A DNA stretch of 64,000 bases from Vreelandella jeotgali Hwa (lineage in GTDB: Bacteria > Pseudomonadota > Gammaproteobacteria > Pseudomonadales > Halomonadaceae): positions 372,001 through 436,000 of the forward strand of contig NZ_AMQY01000014.1 in assembly GCF_000334215.1 (NCBI RefSeq), read 5' to 3'. Within the stretch, counting starts at the first letter, position 1. Every line of letters begins with the position of its first letter. Below the pieces are notes generated by a model that searched no databases, was not told where the DNA came from, and saw only the letters and a program-made list of their open reading frames with translations. Of the stretch, positions 47,311 to 57,451 are shown one piece after another. The position numbers and the translations under genes are program-made.

Positions 47311-48384
47311 GTGGCCCGCTATACCCTGCGCCGACTGCTGCTGATGATTCCAACCCTGATCGGGGTGCTGCTGGTCAATTTCATTATTGTCCAGGCCGCT
47401 CCCGGCGGTCCCATCGACCAGATGCTGGCGCGCTTCGAGAGCGCTGACGCTCTTTCCAGCACACGCCTGGATACCGGCGGCGGAGAGGTCGAGGTCAGCG
47501 ATGATTCCCGAGGTGCGCGGGGCATCGATCCGCGTTATATCGAGCGTCTGGAACAGCAGTTCGGCTTTGACAAGCCGGCCCACGAGCGCTTTATCGGCAT
47601 GCTCGCCGACTATGCCACCTTCGACTTCGGCACCAGTTTCTTTCGCAATCGGCCGGTGATCGATCTGATGATCGAACGCCTGCCGGTGTCGATTTCGCTG
47701 GGTCTCTGGGCGACGCTGCTGGTCTACGGCATTTCCATTCCTCTGGGGATTCGCAAGGCATTGCGCCACGGCTCGCGCTTTGACGTCTACTCGTCGGGGA
47801 TTGTGATCGTCGGCTACGCGATTCCCGGCTTTCTTTTTGCGATCCTGCTGGTGGTCCTCTTCGCCAGCGGCGCGTATTTTGACTGGTTCCCCCTGCGCGG
47901 GCTGACGTCCCCGGACTTTGCCGACCTCAGCGCCTGGGGCAAGGTCAAGGACTATGCCTGGCACATGACGCTGCCGGTGCTGGCTGCGGCCATTGGCAGC
48001 TTTGCCACCCTGACCATGCTGACCAAAAACAGCTTTCTCGACGAAATCCACAAACAGTACGTGCTCACCGCCCGGGCCAAGGGCGCCGATGACCGGCGCG
48101 TGCTTTACGGCCACGTCTTCCGCAACGCCATGCTGATCATCATTGCCGGCCTGCCCGCCGCGCTGGTGGGGATTTTCTTTACCGGGGCGCTACTGATCGA
48201 GGTGATTTTCTCCCTGGACGGGCTGGGGCTGCTGGGCTTCGAGGCGGTCATGCAGCGCGACTACCCGGTGATTTTCGGCACCCTGTACCTTTATACGCTG
48301 GTGGGCCTGCTGCTGAAGCTGGTGTCCGATCTGACGTACGTCTGGGTGGACCCGCGCATCGACTTTGCCACTCGGGAGGCCTGA
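47311..48384 (+). CDS. yejB: YejB-type peptide ABC permease
   Basis: A 357-residue permease with six helices: [33 protein letters not shown] at the start, [15 protein letters not shown], and the EAA-loop region [37 protein letters not shown]. The GTG start has AAGGAGC at good spacing. It pairs with YejE, whose gene follows after 3 bp. Confidence 0.94.
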   Translation: MARYTLRRLLLMIPTLIGVLLVNFIIVQAAPGGPIDQMLARFESADALSSTRLDTGGGEVEVSDDSRGARGIDPRYIERLEQQFGFDKPAHERFIGMLADYATFDFGTSFFRNRPVIDLMIERLPVSISLGLWATLLVYGISIPLGIRKALRHGSRFDVYSSGIVIVGYAIPGFLFAILLVVLFASGAYFDWFPLRGLTSPDFADLSAWGKVKDYAWHMTLPVLAAAIGSFATLTMLTKNSFLDEIHKQYVLTARAKGADDRRVLYGHVFRNAMLIIIAGLPAALVGIFFTGALLIEVIFSLDGLGLLGFEAVMQRDYPVIFGTLYLYTLVGLLLKLVSDLTYVWVDPRIDFATREA

Positions 48385-48387
48385 CTG

Positions 48388-49452
48388 ATGGCATTACTGT
48401 CCGCATGCCGGCCGGCCCGGTGGATGTCGCCGATGTCCCGCCGACGCGTTGCCACCTTCAACGCCAACCGCCGCGCCCGGCTATCGCTGTGGCTGTTCAT
48501 CGCGCTGTTTGTGCTGAGCCTGGGCGCCGAGCTTATCGCCAACGACAAACCCATCGTCATGCAGTTTGACGGCCACTGGTATGCCCCGCTGTGGGTGGAC
48601 TATCCCGAAACCGAGTTCGGCGGCTTTCTGCCGACCCGCGCCAACTATGCCGGTTCGTTCATGCAGCAACAAATCAGCGAACACGGCTGGGCGCTGTGGC
48701 CGCCGGTGCGTTTCTCCTACCAGACGCTGGATCGGCAGATGTCGCGCCCCTCGCCGGCTCCGCCGGATAGCCGCCACTGGCTGGGGACCGATGACCAGGG
48801 GCGCGACGTCCTCGCGCGGGTGATTTACGGCTTCCGCCTCTCGGTAGTGTTTGCTCTGGCGCTGACCGCCGGCTCGCTGGTTCTCGGCGTTTTCATCGGC
48901 GGTGTGCAGGGCTACTTCGGCGGCAAGGTGGATTTGATCGGCCAGCGGATGACCGAAATCTGGTCAGGACTGCCGGTCCTCTTCCTGCTGATTATTCTGG
49001 CGAGTTTTGTCCAGCCGGGCTTCTGGTGGCTGCTGGGGGTCATGCTGCTGTTTTCGTGGCTGGGACTGGTGGATATCGTCCGCGCCGAGTTTCTGCGTGC
49101 GCGCAACCTCGAATACGTGCGCGCGGCCCGGGCCATGGGACTGCCGCCCCGGCTGATCATGTGGCGCCACGTTCTGCCCAATGCCATGGTCGCCACCCTG
49201 ACGTTTATTCCGTTTCTGTTTACCGGCGCCATCAGCACCCTGACCGCACTGGACTTCCTCGGCTTCGGCCTGCCGCCGGGGGCGCCGTCGCTGGGAGAGC
49301 TTGCCGCCCAGGGGAAAAACAACCTCCAGGCGCCCTGGCTGGGTATTACCGCCTTTTTAACGCTGGGGATCATGCTCTCGCTGCTGGTGTTTATCGGCGA
49401 AGGCCTGCGCGACGCCTTCGACCCCCGCCACGTCCAGGGAGGCGCAACATGA
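48388..49452 (+). CDS. yejE: YejE-type peptide ABC permease
   Basis: A 354-residue permease with HWLGTDDQGRDVLARVIYGFRLSVVFALAL, a six-helix core and the EAA loop NLEYVRAARAMGLPPRLIMWRHVLPNAMVATLTFIPF. The large periplasmic loop near residues 50-120 is typical of YejE. The first 14 residues are poorly conserved, so the second Met (residue 16) may be the real start. It overlaps yejF by four bases (ATGA). Confidence 0.93.
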   Translation: MALLSACRPARWMSPMSRRRVATFNANRRARLSLWLFIALFVLSLGAELIANDKPIVMQFDGHWYAPLWVDYPETEFGGFLPTRANYAGSFMQQQISEHGWALWPPVRFSYQTLDRQMSRPSPAPPDSRHWLGTDDQGRDVLARVIYGFRLSVVFALALTAGSLVLGVFIGGVQGYFGGKVDLIGQRMTEIWSGLPVLFLLIILASFVQPGFWWLLGVMLLFSWLGLVDIVRAEFLRARNLEYVRAARAMGLPPRLIMWRHVLPNAMVATLTFIPFLFTGAISTLTALDFLGFGLPPGAPSLGELAAQGKNNLQAPWLGITAFLTLGIMLSLLVFIGEGLRDAFDPRHVQGGAT

Positions 49453-51080
49453 CCGCACCGCTACTCGACGTCGAGCGTCTCTCCATTGCCTTTGACGACA
49501 CACCGGTGGTGGAGAATCTTTCGCTGTGCGTCAACGTCGGGGAAACCCTGGCGCTGGTGGGTGAATCGGGCTCGGGAAAATCGGTGACCGCGCTCGGGCT
49601 GTTGAACCTGTTGCCGCCCAACGCCCGGGTCAGCGGCACCCGCATGCTGAAGGGCACCGACCTGTCGCGCCTTGGCTCCCGCCAGTGGAACGACTTGCGC
49701 GGCGGCCAGGCGGGCTTTGTGTTTCAGGAACCCATGACGTCGCTGAACCCGCTGCATCGGGTCGGCCGCCAGGTGGCCGAAACCCTGCGGCTGCATCAGG
49801 GGCTTCGCGGTCCGGCAGCACGAGCGCGGACCCGCGAGCTGCTGAGCCGCGTCAAACTCCCCCGCGCCGACGAGCTGATGAATGCCTGGCCGCACCAGCT
49901 TTCAGGCGGGCAGCGCCAGCGGGTGATGATCGCCATGGCGATAGCCAACCGCCCCGGGCTGCTGATTGCCGACGAACCCACTACCGCGCTCGACGTCAGC
50001 GTTCAGCAGGACATTCTGGCGCTGCTGCGCGAGCTCCGCGACGATGACGGAATGGGACTGCTGTTCATCACCCACCATCTCAACCTGGTGCGCCGCCACG
50101 CCGACCGCGTCTGCGTCATGCGCCACGGGCGCGAGGTGGAAACCGGCAGCGTCGAGCGCGTCTTCCGTACGCCGAAAACGCGCTACACTCGGGCACTGCT
50201 CGAAGCCGAACCCGACGGCCGCCCGGCGCCGATAGCCGATGCCCCGCCGCTGCTACAGGCACGGCAGCTGGGCGTCAGCTTCGCCCGCGCCAAAACGGGG
50301 CTGCTGAAACGCCCGCCGCCGCCCCTGGAAGCGGTCAAACCCCTGGACCTGTCGTTACGACCGGGGGAGACGCTGGGTATCGTGGGAGAATCCGGATCGG
50401 GCAAGACCACCCTGGCCTCCGCGATCATGCGTCTGGTCGCCAGCCGCGGTGAGATCTTCCTGGGCCAGGACCGTCTGGACACTCTGAGCGGCAAGGCCCT
50501 GCGTCGCCAGCGTCATCGCCTGCAGATGGTCTTTCAGGACCCGTACGGCGCGCTTTCGCCACGCATGCCGGTATTCGACATCATCAGCGAAGGCCTGCGC
50601 TTTCACTTCCCGCGCCTGGACGGCCGAGCTGTCAGCCAGCGGGTCTACCAAACTCTGGACGACGTAGGCCTGCCCCGCAGCGTAGCGGCGCGCTACCCTC
50701 ACGAGTTTTCCGGCGGCCAGCGCCAGCGCATTGCCGTGGCCCGCGCCCTGATCGTGGAGCCGGCGCTTTTGGTGCTGGATGAGCCCACCTCGGCGCTGGA
50801 CCGCCAGGTGCAACAACAGCTGATTACCCTGCTGCGCCGGCTGCAGGCCGATCGCGGGCTGGGCTATCTGTTCATCAGCCACGATCTCGCCGTGGTACGC
50901 GCCATGGCCCACCGCGTTATCGTGCTCAAGGACGGCGACGTGGTGGAAACCAACGACACCGAGACACTATTTGCCCGGCCCCGCCATGCCTATACCCGCC
51001 GACTGATCGACGCTGCGGGGACGACAGCGGGGCTCGGAACATCGCCGTTGCTCATACTCCAGGAGCCGGGAACAGGTTGA
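49449..51080 (+). CDS. yejF: YejF-type ABC ATPase with two nucleotide-binding domains
   Basis: The 543-residue protein has two complete ATPase domains. The first has Walker [14 protein letters not shown], signature [14 protein letters not shown] and Walker [13 protein letters not shown]. The second has [28 protein letters not shown] and [13 protein letters not shown] linker with [12 protein letters not shown] separates them. It powers the YejBE importer from the cytoplasmic side. A long same-frame extension upstream lies inside yejE and is not real. Confidence 0.95.
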   Translation: MTAPLLDVERLSIAFDDTPVVENLSLCVNVGETLALVGESGSGKSVTALGLLNLLPPNARVSGTRMLKGTDLSRLGSRQWNDLRGGQAGFVFQEPMTSLNPLHRVGRQVAETLRLHQGLRGPAARARTRELLSRVKLPRADELMNAWPHQLSGGQRQRVMIAMAIANRPGLLIADEPTTALDVSVQQDILALLRELRDDDGMGLLFITHHLNLVRRHADRVCVMRHGREVETGSVERVFRTPKTRYTRALLEAEPDGRPAPIADAPPLLQARQLGVSFARAKTGLLKRPPPPLEAVKPLDLSLRPGETLGIVGESGSGKTTLASAIMRLVASRGEIFLGQDRLDTLSGKALRRQRHRLQMVFQDPYGALSPRMPVFDIISEGLRFHFPRLDGRAVSQRVYQTLDDVGLPRSVAARYPHEFSGGQRQRIAVARALIVEPALLVLDEPTSALDRQVQQQLITLLRRLQADRGLGYLFISHDLAVVRAMAHRVIVLKDGDVVETNDTETLFARPRHAYTRRLIDAAGTTAGLGTSPLLILQEPGTG

Positions 51081-51081
51081 A

Positions 51082-51143
51082 GAGGGGGTTCTACGCCAGG
51101 GATGGCGTAGATAGCGTCCAGGAAGGATTAATAGCGCCCCCTC
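51082..51143. terminator. nested hairpin after yejF
   Basis: An inner perfect 8-bp stem tctacgcc/ggcgtaga (51090-51097 with 51104-51111, loop agggat) lies inside an outer gaggggg/ccccctc pair (51082-51088 with 51137-51143). No poly-T follows, so it may be an RNA-stabilising or REP-like element rather than a simple terminator. Confidence 0.5.
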
Positions 51144-51291
51144 GCCAACCTGTTAACGGCTCGCCCGTATCATTGAAGCTAACGGCAATGGCACAGACAC
51201 TTACCCTGCGCTGATAGCGGCTGCCCGAGCGGAATGATACAGTTCGCGCCTTTATTTCCACGACCTCATATCAAAACGCGGAACGCCTCCC

Positions 51292-53019
51292 ATGACGCAT
51301 ACGTTTATTCCCGGCAAGGATGCCGCCCTTGAAACCTCGCTGGATACGCTCAAGGGCCACATCGAAGGCCTCGGCTTCAACATTGTGGAGGCGCGCTGGC
51401 TGAATCCGGCACCGCATATCTGGTCGGTGCATATTCGCGACCGCGACTGCCCCCAGGTATTTGCCAACGGCAAGGGCGCCAACCGCAAGGCAGCGCTGGC
51501 CAGCGCCTACGGCGAAATGCTCGAACGTCTGGCCACGCGCTATCTCTGGGCAGACTTTTACCTCACCCCGGCGCAGAAAGACTTCCCCTTTATTCATCAG
51601 GCCGAAGAAAAGTGGTGGTCGCCGGACACCCCGCTCGACCAGGTGCTCGACCCGGTGTTTTATCAGCGTTACGGCGAAGACCTGACGCTCGCCGAACTCC
51701 GCGACATGAACGGCGGCGATGCCGACCACAGCGTTTGCACACTGCCTTACGTGCGCCAGCGCGACGGCGCCACCGTGGACGTGCCGGTCAACCTGATCGG
51801 CAATATGTATGTATCCAACGGCATGTCGGCGGGTAACACCCGGGATGAAGGCCAGGTGCAGGGGTTGGCGGAAATTTTCGAGCGTGCGATCAAGGAACGC
51901 ATTATCCGCGATGCCATTACCCTGCCCGAAGTGCCGGCGGCAGTGCTGGCGCGCTATCCGCGGATTCAGGCCGGCATGGCAGCGCTGGAAGCCAACGGCT
52001 TTCAGCTGCGCGCGCTGGACGCCTCGCTGGGCGGACAATACCCGGTGATGAGCATTGTGCTGCTGCACCCGGATGACGGCGGCCTCTACGCCTGCTTTGG
52101 CGCCCACCCGCGCTTTGAGGTCGCGCTGGAACGCGCACTCACCGAGCTGGTTCAGGGGCGCGCGCTGGATGAGCTGGGCGGTTTCCCGCCGCCCACGGCG
52201 GACCTGGACCTGGTGACCGACCCGCACAATCTGGAGCTGCATTTCATCGACGCCAGCGGCTACGTCAGCTGGGCGCTGATCGGTGAAACGCCGGACGTCG
52301 ACTTCTGCGACTGGGACGATACCCGCGGCAATGCCGAACAGCGCGACAGCCTCATCGAGCTGCTGCACCAGGAAGGCCACGACGTCTATATCGCCGAACA
52401 CCGCGAGCTGGGCGCCTACGCCAGCCGCATACTGGTGCCGGGCTTTTCGGATATTTACCTGCCCGACGAGCTGAAGTGGCATAACAACAACCAGGCCGTT
52501 CCCCATCGTGCGACGCTGTTTGCCCTGCCCGACGCCGGCGCGGATGCCTGGCAGGCGCTACTCGACGGTCTGGAAGACGACAACGTCAACGACCAGATGA
52601 GCGTGCTGGAATGGGCCGGCATCGTGCCCGACCCGGAGACGGCCTGGGAACGGCTGCGCGTGGGCGAGCTCAAGCTGTGGCTGCTGCTCGCGCTGGGCGA
52701 ACAGGAGGCGGCGTTTGAACAGCTCGCTCTGGTGCGCGCCTCGGGCAACCTGGTGGAAGACGATATCCGCTGCTTTGACGCCCTGGCCAGCGTGCTGGAG
52801 CTGACCCTGGCCGGCGAGTCGCCGGACGACTACGCCCGGGCGCTGCAGTTCTACCACGGCGATGCTCTGGCCAGAGCCACGGCGCTCGCCAGCGGCATGG
52901 CGGTTTTCCCCGGGCTCGACGCCATGCACCCCGACGCCCCGACGCTGGCCCACCGGCGGCTGCTGGAAGGCTACGCCAAGGTGCTCAAGGGGCAGCAGCG
53001 CGCCGCCGACGGCACTTGA
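51292..53019 (+). CDS. ycaO: YcaO-family cyclodehydratase-like protein
   Basis: The 575-residue protein matches E. coli YcaO in length and layout. The N-terminal half is an ATP-using YcaO domain: NRKAALASAYGEMLERLATRYLWADF, DVPVNLIGNMYVSNGMSAGNTRDEGQVQGLAEIFERAIKERII with the Glu-rich ATP/Mg site, and HPRFEVALERALTELVQGR. The C-terminal part is a helical (tetratricopeptide-like) domain. E. coli YcaO assists beta-methylthiolation of ribosomal protein S12 by RimO. No thiopeptide precursor or partner is near, so a peptide-modification cluster is unlikely. Confidence 0.92.
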   Translation: MTHTFIPGKDAALETSLDTLKGHIEGLGFNIVEARWLNPAPHIWSVHIRDRDCPQVFANGKGANRKAALASAYGEMLERLATRYLWADFYLTPAQKDFPFIHQAEEKWWSPDTPLDQVLDPVFYQRYGEDLTLAELRDMNGGDADHSVCTLPYVRQRDGATVDVPVNLIGNMYVSNGMSAGNTRDEGQVQGLAEIFERAIKERIIRDAITLPEVPAAVLARYPRIQAGMAALEANGFQLRALDASLGGQYPVMSIVLLHPDDGGLYACFGAHPRFEVALERALTELVQGRALDELGGFPPPTADLDLVTDPHNLELHFIDASGYVSWALIGETPDVDFCDWDDTRGNAEQRDSLIELLHQEGHDVYIAEHRELGAYASRILVPGFSDIYLPDELKWHNNNQAVPHRATLFALPDAGADAWQALLDGLEDDNVNDQMSVLEWAGIVPDPETAWERLRVGELKLWLLLALGEQEAAFEQLALVRASGNLVEDDIRCFDALASVLELTLAGESPDDYARALQFYHGDALARATALASGMAVFPGLDAMHPDAPTLAHRRLLEGYAKVLKGQQRAADGT

Positions 53020-53036
53020 GATCGATCACCAGCGTA

Positions 53037-53759
53037 TTAAAACAGCGCGATCTCGTCATCGGTCAGTGCCCGCCATTCGCCGGGGGCGAGATCCGCGTCC
53101 AGCGCCAGCGGGCCAATGGCCTCGCGGTGCAGCGCGGTCACGCGGTTGCCCAGCGCGCCGAACATGCGCTTGACCTGGTGATAGCGGCCTTCGCTGATGG
53201 CGAGCTTCGCCTCCCGGGGGCCGTGCATTGTCAGGGTTGCCGGATGAGTCGGCATATCGTCGCCGTCAAGCCGGAGGCCTTCAGCGACCTGGGCCACGGC
53301 GTGCGTGGCGGCACTGCCTTCCAGCGGTTCGGCCAGAGTGGCGCGGTATACCTTGTCGTGGCGATGTTTGGGTGAAGTAATACGGTGCAGCCACTGGCCG
53401 TCGTCGGTCATCAGCAACAGGCCGGTGGTGTCCACATCCAGCCGCCCGACCGGCTGCAGCCGCTCCACGGCGGGCACGTCCAGCAGATCCACGGCGCGGC
53501 GATAAAGACCGCGTCGCGCCGTGCATTCCACCTCCAGCGGCTTGTGCAGCATCAGGTAGCGTTTGCCTATCAGCGCCAGGGGCTCATCCTGCCAGATCAC
53601 CAGATCGTCATCGGGGCGAATATGCACCGCGGGCTGTTTGACCCGCTCGCCGTTGAGCCGGACCTCGCCGGCTTTCAGCGCGCGTTTGGCCAGGCTGCGG
53701 GTCAGCGGGGTGGTTTCGCTCAAAAAGCGATCAAGACGCATGGTAGCGGTTTGAGTCAT
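53037..53759 (-). CDS. rsuA: 16S rRNA pseudouridine(516) synthase
   Basis: A 240-residue protein: S4 RNA-binding domain (MRLDRFLSETTPLTRSLAKRALKAGEVRLNGERVK), catalytic motif VGRLDVDTTGLLLMTDDGQW with the nucleophilic Asp, and the RsuA end EGRYHQVKRMFGALGNRVTALHREAIGPLAL. It isomerises one uridine of 16S rRNA. It converges on ycaO with an 18-bp gap and no terminator. The first ATG is used; the second, six codons later, fits the S4 start equally well. Confidence 0.93.
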   Translation of the reverse strand: MTQTATMRLDRFLSETTPLTRSLAKRALKAGEVRLNGERVKQPAVHIRPDDDLVIWQDEPLALIGKRYLMLHKPLEVECTARRGLYRRAVDLLDVPAVERLQPVGRLDVDTTGLLLMTDDGQWLHRITSPKHRHDKVYRATLAEPLEGSAATHAVAQVAEGLRLDGDDMPTHPATLTMHGPREAKLAISEGRYHQVKRMFGALGNRVTALHREAIGPLALDADLAPGEWRALTDDEIALF

Positions 53760-53785
53760 GAGGGTCGGGGCTCTTGTGGGCCGGG

Positions 53786-54604
53786 TCAGTCGGAGTCGCC
53801 GTCCGGCAGCAGTCGGTAGCGGTCGGCATCCTGCCAGGCGGGGAATTTGTCGCGAAACGCCGCCAGCGCCTGCATATCAAGGGTGCCGGTTTGAATACAG
53901 GCGGTATCCGCCGGCGAATCCAGCACGGGCTCGCCCTTGAAGTCGACGAGCATGGAGTCGCCGCTGTAGCTCAGGCCGTTACCGCCCTCGCCCACGCGGT
54001 TGACGCCGATGACGTAGCCCAGGTTTTCGATGGCGCGGGCCTGCAGCAGCGTTCGCCAGGCGTGGCGGCGCGGTGCCGGCCAGTTGGCCACGCACAGCAG
54101 CGCGTCGTATTCAAAGGTCTGCTTATCGGCGGGCTGTTGGCGCAGCCAAACGGGAAAGCGCAGATCGTAGCAGACGGTCAACAGCAGGCGCACCCCCTTG
54201 TATTCGATCACCGGGCGCTCGCTGCCGGCCGCATAGCGCTCGTGCTCGCCGGCCATGCGGAAAAGGTGGCGCTTGTCGTAGCACACCAGCTTGCCGTCGG
54301 GCTGCGCCCAAAGCAGGCGGTTATAATGCTCGCCGGCTTCCCTGACCGCGACGCTGCCGGTGAGCACGCAGTCGCGCTCCCGTGCCTGGCGGCGTAGCCA
54401 GGCCACGCTGGGGCTGTCTTCCATGGGCTCGGCCATGGCAGCGGCGTTCATGGTAAAGCCGGTAGCAAACATCTCCGGCAGCACAATAACATCGGTATCG
54501 TCACCGCCCAGGTCGCCCAGCTGCGCTTCGAGCTGGGCATGGTTGGCCGCCGGGTCTTCCCAGCGCAAATCGCACTGTACGAGGCTGACGGTTAGCTGAC
54601 TCAT
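53786..54604 (-). CDS. Carbon-nitrogen hydrolase, YafV/omega-amidase-like
   Basis: The 272-residue protein has the nitrilase Glu-Lys-Cys triad: VIVLPEMFATGF (Glu), YDKRHLFRMAGEHERYAAG (Lys) and LLTVCYDLRFPVWLR (Cys). The order and the NRLLWAQPDGKLVCYDKRHLF block match YafV and Nit2-like omega-amidases, which hydrolyse 2-oxoglutaramate. The ATG at 54604 follows a GAGGAGAG site. It is upstream of, and co-directional with, rsuA across a 26-bp gap, so cotranscription is likely. Confidence 0.9.
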   Translation of the reverse strand: MSQLTVSLVQCDLRWEDPAANHAQLEAQLGDLGGDDTDVIVLPEMFATGFTMNAAAMAEPMEDSPSVAWLRRQARERDCVLTGSVAVREAGEHYNRLLWAQPDGKLVCYDKRHLFRMAGEHERYAAGSERPVIEYKGVRLLLTVCYDLRFPVWLRQQPADKQTFEYDALLCVANWPAPRRHAWRTLLQARAIENLGYVIGVNRVGEGGNGLSYSGDSMLVDFKGEPVLDSPADTACIQTGTLDMQALAAFRDKFPAWQDADRYRLLPDGDSD

Positions 54605-54756
54605 GGCGCTTTCTCTCCTCATATCAGATCAATGTGCTAAATTAACATACCTTGCCGGTGCCGTTTGGCCGGCACGCTCGCCCGCTCCCTGCTGCCGGGC
54701 GGGCCTGATGCCGTATTTTCCCTTTTATCTGCCACTTTCTCCCTGACGAGGCCGCC

Positions 54757-55653
54757 ATGTCCAGCCACCTCCTCCACGACCGCGATGCCACCCGGGGCGT
54801 CGGGTTCGGACTCATTGCCTACTCCATGTGGGGCTGCTTCCCGCTGTTCTTTTCGCTGTTCAACGGCGTGCCGGCGTTCGAGATCGTGCTGCACCGGATT
54901 CTCTGGTCGTGCCTGTTTCTGGCGGGGGTGATTACCCTGATGCGGCGGTGGGAACCGGTGACGGCAGCCTTGCGCCACCCCGAACGCCTGTGGCGGGTAC
55001 TGGCCTGCGCGTTGCTGATCGGCTTCAACTGGGGGATTTACATCTACGCGGTGGAGACACAGCACGTTCTCCAGGCGAGTCTGGGGTACTTTCTGACGCC
55101 GCTGGTAAACGTGGGGCTGGGGGTTATCGTGCTGCGCGAAACCATGGTCAAGGCTCAGCTGGCGGCGCTGGGGCTGGCGACTCTGGGAATCGGCATGCAG
55201 TTTCTGCTGCTCAACGAGCTGCCGTGGCTCAGCCTGATGCTGGCGTTCTCGTTTGGTTCCTACGGCCTTTTCCGCAAGCAGGTGCCGCTGGACGGACTCT
55301 CGGGGCTGTTTGTGGAAACGCTGCTCCTGCTGCCGCTGGCGCTGCTGGTGTTTGCGTGGCTCAGCCACCAGGGCCTGTCGCATTTTGCCCAATCGCCCCG
55401 GACCACGGTGCTGCTGATGTCGGCCGGGGTGATTACCGCGCTGCCGCTGCTGGCCTTTGCCGGCGCTGCACGGCGGCTGCGGCTGGCGACGCTGGGGTTT
55501 TTAATGTATATCAACCCCAGTATTCAGTTTCTGATTGCCCTGCTGGTATTCCACGAACCGCTCAGCACGGTGCAGCTGGGCACCTTCGCGCTGATCTGGC
55601 TGGGCCTGGGCGTGTATTCGTGGTCGGCCTGGCAGCAGACGCAGACCCGTTAG
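54757..55653 (+). CDS. rarD: RarD-type EamA transporter
   Basis: The 298-residue protein has ten helices in two EamA repeats: [69 protein letters not shown], and [20 protein letters not shown]. RarD proteins were named for chloramphenicol sensitivity; their substrate is not firmly known. It is divergent from the amidase gene and overlaps the convergent receptor gene by four bases. Confidence 0.93.
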   Translation: MSSHLLHDRDATRGVGFGLIAYSMWGCFPLFFSLFNGVPAFEIVLHRILWSCLFLAGVITLMRRWEPVTAALRHPERLWRVLACALLIGFNWGIYIYAVETQHVLQASLGYFLTPLVNVGLGVIVLRETMVKAQLAALGLATLGIGMQFLLLNELPWLSLMLAFSFGSYGLFRKQVPLDGLSGLFVETLLLLPLALLVFAWLSHQGLSHFAQSPRTTVLLMSAGVITALPLLAFAGAARRLRLATLGFLMYINPSIQFLIALLVFHEPLSTVQLGTFALIWLGLGVYSWSAWQQTQTR

Positions 55654-57293
55654 CCGGCGGTCGACGGCAGCGCTGCAGCATCGCTTGAGGCACCGGACGC
55701 CAGCGCCGGTGTCGCGGTATCTTCGGTCTGATAGCCGATCCGAAACCCGCCCCAGTGCTTGCCGTCGACATATATCGGCACCGACAGATCGTGCATGATC
55801 TCGCCGGTGTCGCGCTTGTAGGTTTGCAGCAGCAGGGGTTTTTCGTGAGCGCCGCAGCGCCGCCCCGTCGGGTCGTCAAAAATACGCTTGCTGCGGCAGA
55901 ACTTGAGGTCGTGAGCGTAATCCCCCGTGGGCGCCTGGCTGACGCTTTTGTTGTGCGTGGGCACATAGCCCTGGCGGTCGCAGGCAATCGCATAGCTGAG
56001 GCCGTGGGACTCCAGCAGCGGCTCCTGGAGCTCGGGCAGATGACGGTCGGTAAAGTCGTCAAACGCCGTCTTGTACATCGGTGGCTGCGTATTGGCGAGC
56101 GGCTCGTAGCGCGAACTGAACAGCCCCGAGGCATTCAGCTCGCCGCGTTTCAGGGCTTTTTCAAACAGAGCGCCCACGCGGTTGGCGGCCTGGCGGGCCT
56201 CGGCAAAGACCGCCTGGTGGCGCCCCCGAAGCCGCTGCTGGGCGAGCTCGGCATCCACGCCTTCGGCCGCTTCCATCAGCGCGCGCGCCTGGCCGGCGAG
56301 GTCGTGCATGTTGCGGTTGCCCTCGTCCACATCGTATTCCAGCTGGCGCAGGCTGTCCGCCACCGTCTGGCTGTGCTGCTGCGTGCTGCCCATGGCTTCG
56401 GCCACGCTCTTGATTTCCTGGTGGACGTTTTCGACGTTGTCGGTCACCTTGCCCAGGCTGGTACCGACCTGTTCGATCCCTGCCGCGCGCTCGCTGACCC
56501 GGCCCATCAGATGGCTCATGCTGTCGACCACGCTCTGGCCGCTCTGGCTGATGTCCTTGACCAGCTCATCGACATTCTGCGTCGCGGTGGAGGTTTTCAG
56601 CGCCAGGCTGCGCACTTCGCCGGCGACCACGGCAAAACCGCGCCCGTGCTCCCCCGCGCGGGCTGCTTCGATGGAGGCGTTGAGTGACAGCAGGTGGGTC
56701 TGTTCGGCGATGTCCTCGATCATCGAGGTGACACTTCTGACACGTTCGATCTTGTCATTCAGCGTGCCCAGCATTTCCAGCGCCTCTCCCGAGCGCTCGG
56801 AGACATCGTTCATTTCGCGGATGATGGCATCCAGCTCGTGGCGGTTCTCGTGGCTGGCGCCGCGGGCGTCTTCCGCCAGCGCGGCGACCTGGTCGGCGCT
56901 GCTCGACACCTGCGTAATCGCCGCGTTGATCGCCGTCATGCTGGCCGCGGCGTCCCGGGCCATGGCTTCCTGATCATCCAGGCGCTTGTCCATCTGGTCG
57001 GCATAGAATGACACTTCCGTGGACGCGATGGCCGTGCTGCTGGCGCGGCTCATCAACCGGTAGGCCATGCTGCGCAGCGAGCGGTAGTCGCGCACCGGCC
57101 AAAGCCATGAAGCGCCCTTGTTCAACGCGGCGCGATCACCGTAATACACACCCAAGGCGCCGCTGAATACCAGCGCGGCGCCGCCCAGCGCGGCGAAGAC
57201 CAACCCCGGATATACCCAGAAACCGCCCGCCGTAACGGCCAACACGGACGCCGCCAGCAGCACCAGGGCTGACAGAATGGAAACTAAACGCAT
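55650..57293 (-). CDS. Methyl-accepting chemotaxis protein with C-terminal sensor domain
   Basis: The 547-residue protein has two close N-terminal membrane helices (4-24, 27-50). The signalling domain follows early, with [42 protein letters not shown] at about residues 185-226. After a coiled coil comes a C-terminal domain of about 170 residues with [66 protein letters not shown], which resembles a PAS/Cache-like sensor. The usual order, sensor then signalling domain, is reversed, so it should sense a cytoplasmic cue. The ligand is unknown. Confidence 0.88.
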   Translation of the reverse strand: MRLVSILSALVLLAASVLAVTAGGFWVYPGLVFAALGGAALVFSGALGVYYGDRAALNKGASWLWPVRDYRSLRSMAYRLMSRASSTAIASTEVSFYADQMDKRLDDQEAMARDAAASMTAINAAITQVSSSADQVAALAEDARGASHENRHELDAIIREMNDVSERSGEALEMLGTLNDKIERVRSVTSMIEDIAEQTHLLSLNASIEAARAGEHGRGFAVVAGEVRSLALKTSTATQNVDELVKDISQSGQSVVDSMSHLMGRVSERAAGIEQVGTSLGKVTDNVENVHQEIKSVAEAMGSTQQHSQTVADSLRQLEYDVDEGNRNMHDLAGQARALMEAAEGVDAELAQQRLRGRHQAVFAEARQAANRVGALFEKALKRGELNASGLFSSRYEPLANTQPPMYKTAFDDFTDRHLPELQEPLLESHGLSYAIACDRQGYVPTHNKSVSQAPTGDYAHDLKFCRSKRIFDDPTGRRCGAHEKPLLLQTYKRDTGEIMHDLSVPIYVDGKHWGGFRIGYQTEDTATPALASGASSDAAALPSTAG

Positions 57294-57451
57294 GGCTAAG
57301 GTTCTCTATGCTGATGGGAAAGGCACCCTTGCTCGACAGAACCGCTGCTGCCGCCCGGCTCGTGGTCCGGCATCCAGCGGTCGTGTCCGAGGACAAGGGT
57401 AGCCTTTCGTCAACATTAAGGCAGTAGCACTTTGGGTGAATTAGTGTCAGA

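Noticed and set aside
51292-53019. ycaO as part of a thiazole/oxazole peptide (RiPP) cluster
   Set aside because: Length and layout match the housekeeping YcaO of E. coli, and no precursor peptide, dehydrogenase or exporter lies nearby.
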